Shown in pieces: positions 55,743-64,000 of a stretch of DNA of 64,000 bases (its first letter is position 1; each line of letters begins with the position of its first letter). The DNA comes from Aurifilum marmelostoma (lineage: Eukaryota; Ascomycota; Sordariomycetes; Diaporthales; Cryphonectriaceae). Position numbers and translations under genes: made by a program. The notes under the pieces were generated by a model. The model was not told the DNA's origin and ran no database searches. It saw only the letters and a program-made list of their open reading frames with translations. The DNA is taken from positions 124,001 through 188,000 of the forward strand of contig JAMXSV010000019.1 in the NCBI GenBank assembly GCA_027559495.1, written 5' to 3'.

Positions 55743-56472
55743 ATGGGTTCTCAACTGCAGCCGATCAAGGTCTGGGGTCACAAGGGACCGAACCCCATCA
55801 AGGTCGCCAGTAAGACAGCCGTGTCCCGTCTCCAGAGCGTGAAAACGATGGACTGCTCTCCTAACACACTTGTGAACAGTTGTGCTCGAGGAGCTTGGTA
55901 TCCCATACGAACTGGAGGAGATTGATTTCGCCGAACTCAAGAAGCCAAAGTACGAAGCGATCAACCCGAACGGCCGTGTGCCAGCCATCGAGGACCCCAA
56001 CACAGGTCTCACCCTTTGGGAGTCCGGAGCCATCATCGAGTACCTCATCGAGAAATATGACACCAAGAACAAGCTCAGCTTCCCTCGCGGCAGCGACGAA
56101 GACTACCTGGCCAAGCAGTGGCTATTCTATCAGGTCTCCGGGCAGGGTCCGTACTACGGCCAGGCGGTCTGGTTCTCCAAGTACCACCAAGAGAAGTTGC
56201 CCAGCGCGGTTGACCGCTACGTGAAGGAGATTGGCAGGGTCACCAAGGTCCTCGAGGGCCACCTGGCAGCGCAGAAGGCCAAGGGCGGCAGCGACGGGCT
56301 GTGGCTGGTGGGCAACAAGCTGTCATATGCCGATCTCGCCTTCATTCCATGGCAGAAGTACCCCATGGAAGGTGCTATCCCGGGCTTCGATCCCTCGGAG
56401 TTCCCAGTCGTCAAGGAGTGGGTTGACAAGATGCTTGCGCTGCCTTCGGTGCAGAAAGCCACCAAGGATTAA
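55743..56472 (+). CDS. Glutathione S-transferase, Ure2p-like class
   Basis: Two exons, 55743-55809 and 55880-56472 (GTAAGA donor, GAACAG acceptor, phase 1), 219 residues. The splice restores PIKVWGHKGPNPIKVAIVLE, the start of the thioredoxin-fold N domain. The glutathione-binding elements NPNGRVPAIEDPNTG and LWESGAIIEYLIEKYD are intact; the C-terminal helical domain includes YADLAFIPWQ. Proteins of this group conjugate glutathione to electrophiles or reduce peroxides; some, such as Ure2 itself, act in nitrogen regulation, but no prion-like N-terminal extension is present here. No targeting signal is seen, so it is expected in the cytosol. Exon 1 is just 67 nt and easy to miss. Confidence 0.93.
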
Positions 56473-57804
56473 TCAACCCGGATGATTTGTCATGTGTATG
56501 AGCGTCCCATAGCATTCAAGATAGGGCATGGCGGTGTGTAGGAGCTTTGCATTATCAAGGCAACGTGCATTCAATAAAAACATCCAAGATGTATCTCAAG
56601 ATCGTTTTCAGTGCCCCTTTGCTGTGAGCACCGTGTCAATGGACCACCTCCTTGGGCGGTACTGGTTTCTCTTGCTTCGCGTGGCGCGTTCCCTCGTTCG
56701 TTCCTGTGACAAACAGCCCTGTTATGGAATATCTACCCGAAGCATAAGTAAGCCTAAAAATAAGGTTATGCAAACTGATTACAGAAATACGTTGCGAGAA
56801 AAGTCAATGGGCTCTTGACGCAGAAACCACGATTCGAATGGTAACTTGGGAAGTCTCTTGGAACACCCCGATTTGGCAGTCGAGTGCGATTACAAAACTT
56901 ATCAAAATCGATATAATACGACCTGAACATCAGACGGCTTCTCGCAGGCCCTCTCACCAAACTCCGGAACAAAATAAGGAGGGGATGGGAGAATGTGCCC
57001 AGTGCAGCAGCGTGGATGCAACTCACGGCTGGCAATAGTGAGAATAGGCAAGCCTTCCGCTCCAGCCTCCCCTTCGCGTTGTTCATCGTATAATCTCCGG
57101 AGGGGATTTCGGATGACAACGATATTGTCTTGGCGGAAGCATGGCGCAACAGATCCGTCAAGCGATGCGAGCAACAAGAGGTTTTAAGGGCGAGAGACGA
57201 GGGGGTATCACGAATCGTATGGTGTCGCCACCCGATGAACTCTGAGGAACACTGGACGAAGCAGATGGGCCAATCGCGACCCAGCTGCTGCAGGCCCGTC
57301 TGGTTTTCTCAAGCAAGGTTGGCGCCATGGTATGTGGCGGTAAAACCAGGGCTATGGCCGCCCTGACCCCCGTGCCAGATCGACTTCTGTTTCAACCCAT
57401 CTTCCCACACACGAGAGGCCGACCAAACAACTTTATCCTCTGCATGTCTACTTTCTCTTGAATGAGAACTACTCGGCGACTCGCTGTTTTGTGTCAAATA
57501 CTACAAGTTTGTCTCATCGATTCCTGCTGTATCAGTGCCTAACAAGGAAACGGATGAGAGCTTAGGATGACTGGCCGTGCAAATAATTATGACGAGGCCA
57601 GAGAATCGCCAGGGTCAAGATATATAATAATTACATTCCCAAGTCTACCACCCCCTATGTCCTTTGCTAGTCGCTCCACGAAGAGACGGAACAAGCCCAA
57701 ATTCACATCCCACCAACTTCCTTTGTGATTGATTTTTATTCTGGTACTGGATGCCATTTCTTGCTCACGTTTAATTTGTTTCTTATCTCATATTATTTGA
57801 CAAG
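56473..57804. other. Intergenic stretch upstream of HsbA-type gene
   Basis: 1.33 kb with no supported gene. The minus-strand frames at 56766-57161 and 56902-57177 overlap each other and have no motif. The right end contains a TATA box. Confidence 0.5.
57621..57627 (+). promoter_or_regulatory. TATA box, HsbA-type gene
   Basis: TATATAA in CAAGATATATAATAATTAC, about 184 bp before the start codon. Confidence 0.5.
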
Positions 57805-58741
57805 ATGAAGTTCAGCCTCATTGCTCAGCCAATTCTGGCGGTGACTGTGCTTGCAGCACCATCGCTTCTCAAGCGAGACCTACAGACAATCCAGTCTGGC
57901 ATTACTTCTGTCCAGAACTCACTGGACCAGCTTGGGACTGCCGTTAATGTAAGTTTGGCTCTCATCCCCGTGAAAGATATTCGTCGAAGGAAATAATCAA
58001 CAGAAAGGAAGAGGGCAAGAGGCGGAGAGGGGAGGGGCGCTTCGACCACCGATGGGAAACTAATCCTTGGAAACAAAACAACAGGCCGTCAGCGCTACGG
58101 ACCCTAATTCCCTGACCAATGTCCTCAGCGCCAGCACGGCGGCGCAGAATGCCATCTCGAACGCAACGACTTCTATCCAGGGGACGGACGCCCTGTCCCT
58201 GACGGACGCCCTCTCCCTGCAGCAGTCGGCAACAGGTCTCACCACCTCCGCCAACAACACCGTCTCGGCCCTGATCGCCAAGAAGCCCGTCTTCGACCAG
58301 CTAGGTGTCACCAGCGTGGTCGCGCAGCAGCTGCAGACCCAAAAGACAAGCGCCACAGCCCTGGGCGACGCCATCGTGTCCAAGGTGCCTGCCATTGGCC
58401 AGGGGATCGCGCAGAACTCCATTGGGCAGATCAACACCGTTCTACAGCAGGCTATCACTGCGTACGGCGGGGCCTCGAACTCAACGGCTGCGGCGCCTGC
58501 GGCTGGTACGGGTAGCACCGGTGCCGCCGCGAGCTCTGCGCCTGCCGCCTCGGGTGGAGCGACCGCTGCTGGAGCGTCTACCGGATCGACGACCTCGACT
58601 TCGACGTCTACTGACACGGGTGCTGATGCAGGCACTGCTGGCGCTGCGGGTGGTCTTGGGGCGCTGCTCGGAGGGCTGACTGGAGGAGCTGGTGGAGCGG
58701 GCGGTGCTGGTGGACTTGGAGCGCTCTTGGGTGGTCTGTAG
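57805..58741 (+). CDS. HsbA-type (hydrophobic surface binding) secreted cell-wall protein
   Basis: Two exons, 57805-57948 and 58085-58741 (GTAAGT donor, CAACAG acceptor, phase 0), 266 residues. A signal peptide (MKFSLIAQPILAVTVLAAP) is followed by a KR dibasic site (LLKRDLQTI). Residues about 25-170 are a helical repeat-like domain (IQSGITSVQNSLDQLG, ALSLQQSATGLTTSANN, VVAQQLQTQKTSATALG, IGQINTVLQQAITAYG) that matches the HsbA family, first described in Aspergillus as a protein that coats hydrophobic surfaces and recruits lytic enzymes. The tail is Ala/Ser/Thr/Gly-rich, probably O-glycosylated, and ends in two copies of GGLGALLGGL. That hydrophobic end might mimic a GPI signal, but no clear cleavage site is seen. 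Expected location: cell wall or medium. Confidence 0.88.
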
Positions 58742-59696
58742 AAGACCCTGCATGGAAGAATCGACCTGGAGTCTGTTTCTACGGGTTTCGGAACCTTGCT
58801 CATGGTTCTGGCTTCACAGCCATTGCCAGACATGGCTTGTACGACGTGAAAGTAGTGCTCCAACTGCTGATGAGATAACGAGCGGCACTCCTTATGTAAC
58901 TTTATAGTCTCGACAAGGATAGGGAAATGATATGCTTCATTCTTTGGTGAGATGCATTGGACACTGATGCGAGAGTACGGACTGATATAATTAGTCCTCA
59001 GAGTCGGTCATCATTGTGTCAAGTCGACAATGAAAGAGAGAAGTTGTCCAAGTTTGTATGCTGACCGACAAGAAGAGATTTGGCAATTGACTCCGAAAAG
59101 AAGGGTATCATGATATGCTAATATGCAATGGTCGTAAATGACAATCCAACAACGCCAACGCTCGATGAGTGCATCCCACAGTGTTCTGTTACAACAACAG
59201 CCACGTGCGCCAGAGATTGTTATACCAGGATATCCTCCCTGATTCCAACTCGAGGACTGAAGCAAGCAATGGCTCTAAAGGGCGCCAATGCATTTTCTTG
59301 AGCGTACCATATGTGATCCCCCTCTCCCTCCCCCAAAACATAAGTTTCGCAAATTCCAAAAGGGCGAATCCGACGCTGGTCCGCCTCCTATATACCTATC
59401 TGTCAGGTATAACCTCGACTCGTATATTGACCCGAAGCAAGAATAGCATTGTTCCAGAGTCGACCACTCTGGCGCTGCACAGGAACGCCCCACACCGCTC
59501 GAGGATAAAAACAGACAGCCTCATCTTTGAAAGATGGCTATTGCTTTTCTGCTCAAACCTGGCTCGGCTAGTTCAATTTGAGCCTGCTTGGGCCGAGGCA
59601 CGATGCCTTCTCAAATTGTCGTCCCATACCGGCATCTTAGAGGTGAACAGATGCTGGACTGGAATAACTATTTCATTCTTTGGCCACTTTACGCCA
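58742..59696. other. Convergent intergenic region
   Basis: About 950 bp between two convergent genes. No gene seen; the two 3' ends should lie here. Confidence 0.5.
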
Positions 59697-61687
59697 TCAT
59701 AGGATGCGTGCAGCAATCCAGAGGCCCAGAAGCATAGCCACAGCGAGGAGGCTATGCCATCCGATAGGGATCCCAAAGAAAGTGCCCCCTTGGCCCGGGA
59801 ACTCGGAATGTTCGGTAAGGCTGACCGAATATCCATTATCAGAGATCATCACATCTCCAATCTGCTTCACAGCAGTGATGGGACGCATATCATCAAAGAC
59901 GCGCTCGTTGTGGATATCGACAATGCCAGAGGATCCGAGAATATTCCATTCTGCGTCGAGGGCGGCGGCGCGGGCGAACCGGGCTGGATACTCGAGGGCT
60001 AGGGAGGTCTCGAAGCCGTCGCGAGGCACGATGGCGAGGACTTGGCCTGGGCCGTAGAGGTCGCTGCTTTCGTTACTGGCGAGCTATTTTGTGTGTGAAG
60101 GAACCGTTGTCAGCTCCAGATCCTCTTTCTCATGTCTTCTTCTTCTTCTTTCACCTTGACGTGGTGCAGCATTTCTATAGGCGGAAAATAGGTAGATGGA
60201 CGCTTACAAAAGCCCAGGCCTTGACCTCGGTGGCACCGTTCCAGCTGGCATAGACACTGGTCACACCGTCTTTTTGATGTGTCATGATATCCGGGTCCGT
60301 GTCAGGCTGAGCTTTCCAGTCCAGGCGGTATGCGCGGTAATTGTCGAGGGCAATCGTGTTGTCCTTCGTGTGCCATGGAGAAAACTGAACGTCCATAACG
60401 GTATCACCGTCTGCAGTGTGTTCAGTGAAAGAGGGACACCGGCCCCAGCCTACAAAGACATTGCCGCTGCCGTCCTCGAGGGCCTGCACGCTCCCCTGGC
60501 TCTGGGCCTGGAGGGACTGCGGGTGGCGGTACTCATGGAGGATGCGCACAGTGGGATCCTCCGGGTTCGAGTCGAGGTCGATGCGGATGTGCAGGCCGCG
60601 GCTGCAGTCCTTTGTGCAGTGCTGCTTGGTGGTCAGGGCGTGGTTGTCGAAAAACGTGATCTCGTTCTCGTTGTCGTGGAAGAAGCGGGCGTGGTGCTGC
60701 CAAGCAAAAGAGAGGAGGTTGTCCCCGGACGGGTTGGCGCCCTCGTCTGCGTCCAGCTCTCTGAATTGGTTCTTTCTGCCGCCGAGAGTCCACATAATCT
60801 CGCCTGTCTGGCCGTTGATCAAGTAGATGGAGTGCATGTGGCGGGCGGAGACGAGGTAGTTCCCATCTCGTGACTGTGTGCGTTGTTTTGTGTGTCATCA
60901 GCTTCAAGGCCTCTAACGTGCAGTCGATCGGACTGTTTGGCAAGTTTCTCACCTTCTGAACGCTATTGATATGGAAGAAATCCCACTTGGACTCCACCTT
61001 ATAGAACGAGTCGGCCAGGTCGACATGGTCAGAGGCTCTCCATTGGAAGATGACCTCGTTGGTGGCAAGATCAATTTCCTGAAATACACCATCAAAAATT
61101 CCACCCCTTCGCGAGCCCCGGAACGGGCGCAAGTCCATCCTCACCAGGTCATATGCAGTGACCAGCGCCGTCCCTTGGCCCGTGAACTGGAACTCGTGCA
61201 GGTCATTCTTGACAGAGAGGTTCTGCACATTGACCTTGTACACCTCGTTGTAGTGCTCATCGAGGACCAAGCCGTCGCCAGATCCGTGGCCGTCCACTAT
61301 GGGGCCGGCGTAGAAGGTAAGGTAGGACTCATTGCCGTTCCTCTGCACCCGGACATCGCTGGTGCGGTCGTACTCACGGTCCACATACACCACACTCAGA
61401 TCACTGGCGTCGAGGATCAGAGGGCTGGACTGTTGAAAATCGTGGCGGATGAAGATGTGCGAGCCGCCTGTGGGGGAGATCCTCTCTTCGTCCCAGACGT
61501 TGACCTGGATCAGCGGTGCCACAATGTCCGGGTTTGAGACGAAAGTTTGGATGGGCCGCTTGCCGTACTTTGCATTGTTGTATGCCTCGTAGTCGTGGGA
61601 AAACTCGTCAGCGCAGACAAGGTTGCAGAGAACCAAAAAGGCAGCCAGTAGACAAGACCAAAAAGGCGCATCCGAATGAAAAAACAT
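59697..61687 (-). CDS. Arylsulfotransferase-family protein B (Arylsulfotran_2), with two introns
   Basis: Three exons: 61687-60953, 60873-60208 and 60083-59697 (introns of 79 and 124 nt, both phase 0), 595 residues. It starts MFFHSDAPFWSCLLAAFLVL with a signal peptide and ends with a hydrophobic segment (GIPIGWHSLLAVAMLLGLWI), so, like protein A at 36136, it is probably membrane anchored and faces out. Shared family blocks are SHIFIRHDFQQSS, KWDFFHINSVQK, LVSARHMHSIYLINGQTG, MWTLGGRKNQFREL, AWQHHARFF and SRGLHIRIDLD. Gene A has no introns while this copy has two, and the two are clearly divergent, so the duplication is old or one copy arrived by retroposition or transfer. An upstream in-frame ATG at 61804 would bury the signal peptide. 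Sulfotransfer activity is inferred from the family name only. Confidence 0.88.
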
Positions 61688-64000
61688 CCTGTCCTTTGGG
61701 TTTCCCCCGTCCTTCTCTTCTCGACGAGGCACCGGCCTAGCACCAGCTATGGGTGAAGCAGGAGTGAGAGGGAAGGGAAGGGAAGAGGCTGAAAGGGCCG
61801 GCACAAGTAGAGGGACGAGGCTCTCGATTTAGGACGTGATACTCCTCCAACAAGACACCATCGTCGACGAAGAACATAAGAAGAAGAAAATACAGAAAAA
61901 GATACTTGGAGCAAAACACAGACAAGAGAGACCGACGATGATAATATAACGGAGTGGCTCCGGCAACAGACAGCAGCTTTGACATGCTATGTAATAGAAA
62001 ATTGGGACCAACAACCACGACTTTCATACCATGTGGGACCCTTGGATGCCCATGATCGGCTCTACGCCGAATTTCTCTTTCCCTTCAGGCCTACGGGAAG
62101 AATGGATCCCCTCTCCCTCTCTTCCAGCCTTCCATGCTCTCTCCATGGGTAGGCGTAACATTCACCACTCATTTTGCTGCCTCCTACTCCAGTCACTTCT
62201 GAAGGCTAAAGAAAGATATGGAAAATGCAGGGATGGAGGGGGATAGCGAAGGAGGCGTCGAGGCATCAAGAGACGTATGCATGCTTGCGAAGTGCGTAAG
62301 CCCCCAGTAAGGATCCACAGAAATAGTGTGTGGGGAAGAAAAAGATGCAAGGGCTGGCCTCTACAACTGGGTCATGCTCACACGATCTGGGGTCAGGAAG
62401 AGCTGTGACGGAATGGGAGAATAAAATTTATGGCATACAAGACTTTCGATACAGATAGCCAGGAGCATACTACAGGAGGCAGATGGTGGGGTCTATCCAC
62501 GCCGTTCCCCCTGTCTGCCTGTCCGTGCCGCTATCCCGTCGAGGGAAAAACCCAACGCGAGCAGAGGATTACGTGTATGGTCCACCCGTCACCTATTCCT
62601 GAGGCCCCTTCGCTCGCCTCTCAGGGATGGTAGCGTACAGGGCGGGAACCCTGCATGTCTGCAAAAGGAGACGCGGCAGGAGATCTCGGGCCTCGGTGCT
62701 CAGGTTGGCAGACCACACCGACTTCCGACCGTGGAATAAAGAAAGGGTTATCGGGGTGGTCTGCAAGGAAGTCTACTGTATCCTGTGACAATTTCTCCTG
62801 TTGGCCCATTAGTTTCATGTCTTGTTTCTTGTCGTTTGATCACAGTAGATCCTGCTTCTTGTTGATTTACACACATACTTCCCTTATCGTCCTTAAATTG
62901 CCAAAAGAAGCCCCTAGGGAAGATAGCATAGTAGTGCCTGAATTCTTGCCAAGGTGGACGGATGGGCCCAAGGTCTCCTCATTGGCGTCGTAGGCCTAAC
63001 GCCAAAAGAGCCCCGAGTCAAGTCTCGAGTTTGATCTCCGCCCTTGGCAGCTGGCGCACTGCAGACACGCACGCACATAGGGGCATCCTCACAGTCTAGA
63101 AAGAGGCTGAGGGGCTAATGAAGAGAGGGCAGCACTAGGAACAAAACGCGGTGGCGCAGAAGGGGGTCCAACGGGTCTAGATATATTAATCTTGGCCAAG
63201 CCACTCAGAATATACGTCGCCCTCGTCGCGACACTTGCTCGCAGTCTGAATCCAAAGATCAAACTCCGTGCTCGGACGATACACGATATTCACTCGGGAT
63301 AAAAAGGAGAAAGGAAGAGAAAGGAAAAATAGGAAACTGACATCACTGATGTTCTGACTTTCAGGCAAAATCACAGCCTACAACGCCGGTTCGTCGCATC
63401 CGGATCAGTATATTACTTTCTCTCCTCTCGAAGAATAATCTGAGCATTCGACCAAAACGATAGCCAGCGGCCAGATTTGTTACTGAAAATGGCGTCGGTG
63501 AGCAAGAGAGAAGAAGAACATCAAAGACGGCAGAGCACGGTGAGCGGGATGTGGGCGACCTGGGTTCTTCGGCGAACCCAACACGCCACTACTGTAAATT
63601 CATGACTGCTACGACACGGCATCGGCTCCTGCTGAAATCACCCCGGCCGGTTCCAGCCAAGGTTTCTGCAGCGGGACGTGCTCCAGCGTTGTTTGGCCGC
63701 TGTCCAAAGGCCGTTGTGCCACGGCCCAGCTTTGCTTACGGTACCGATACAATTTTCATTTGTATTCGTTTTCTTTGATTATGATACAGATCATACTGTA
63801 GAAGGTTCGTTTCGCAGGAGGAATGAAGAAGAGATGGGTGTGAACTGCATGACAATGTCTTTTCAAGCAAAAAGGAACGATACAACTGTGGATTATTTCG
63901 GTGCATGCTGACAGTCATCATTATCTCATCTCAAACACAAAATTCCACAGCCCGAGGTGTCGTACACAAGCCCACTCTCCCCCTCCCTTCCAAGGCTACA
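61688..64000. other. Right-end region with no supported gene
   Basis: 2.3 kb. Frames up to 112 codons are present on both strands but none has a motif, a signal peptide with good context, or matching splice sites. The first few hundred bases should contain the promoter of the minus-strand arylsulfotransferase-like gene B. Confidence 0.45.

Noticed and set aside
36136..61687. Inverted duplication of a whole segment carrying the two arylsulfotransferase-like genes
   Set aside because: Flanking genes are not duplicated and the two proteins are too divergent for a recent segmental event.
1..64000. Secondary-metabolite gene cluster
   Set aside because: No PKS, NRPS, terpene synthase, P450 or cluster transcription factor is present; the transporter, SDR and GST are isolated and oriented independently.
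1..64000. CRISPR arrays, bacterial operons or prophage
   Set aside because: No spaced direct repeats; introns and gene structure are eukaryotic throughout.

Overview
The window is nuclear DNA of a filamentous ascomycete (Pezizomycotina; the gene content fits a sordariomycete best). The basis is short spliceosomal introns (about 50-120 nt, GTAAGT/GTATGT-like donors, CTAAC/CTGAC-like branch points, YAG acceptors), large gaps between monocistronic genes, an intron-bearing tRNA, and families typical of or restricted to moulds: HsbA, DUF3431, fungal Arylsulfotran_2, CBM9-like secreted proteins, fungal F-box proteins, Ure2-like GST and a DUF300 membrane protein. All exon structures were worked out by hand from splice signals and reading phase.

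Left part (1-15 kb): the 5' end of eIF3k (minus) sits head to head with DNA ligase I (plus). Then come an aldose 1-epimerase (minus), a secreted CBM9-like protein (minus), an MFS hexose-type transporter (plus) and a DUF300/TMEM184-like membrane protein (plus). From 15.1 to 20 kb there is no intact gene: first a stretch of broken coding-like fragments (about 15.6-18.05 kb), then a long pyrimidine-rich upstream region leading to a GH16 beta-glucanase.

Middle (20-41 kb): GH16 glucanase, an intronless protein of about 1000 residues with an HExxH zinc-protease motif, a convergent five-exon short-chain dehydrogenase, an AT-hook protein separated by a 2.8-kb divergent intergenic region from a cyclic phosphodiesterase, an F-box protein, an intronless arylsulfotransferase-family protein and a class III GH18 chitinase.

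Right part (41-64 kb): tRNA-Trp(CCA) with an intron, a Rei1-like zinc-finger protein, a DUF3431 protein broken by a one-base homopolymer frameshift, an unrecognised conserved-looking membrane-anchored protein, a copper amine oxidase followed by an EutQ-like cupin, a newly pieced-together three-exon small gene, a Ure2-like GST, an HsbA-type cell-surface protein, and a second Arylsulfotran_2 paralogue with two introns.

Functionally this is a mixed chromosomal segment, not a biosynthetic cluster: housekeeping genes (eIF3k, LIG1, tRNA-Trp) are interleaved with carbohydrate uptake and turnover (epimerase, transporter, GH16, GH18, CBM9-like), amine catabolism (amine oxidase plus cupin) and secreted or cell-surface proteins. 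I see no PKS, NRPS or terpene core gene, no intact transposon and no CRISPR array. The most unusual items are the HExxH protein, the two differently structured arylsulfotransferase paralogues, the DUF3431 frameshift, the small split gene at 52.95-53.52 kb and the decayed segment at 15.6-18.05 kb.
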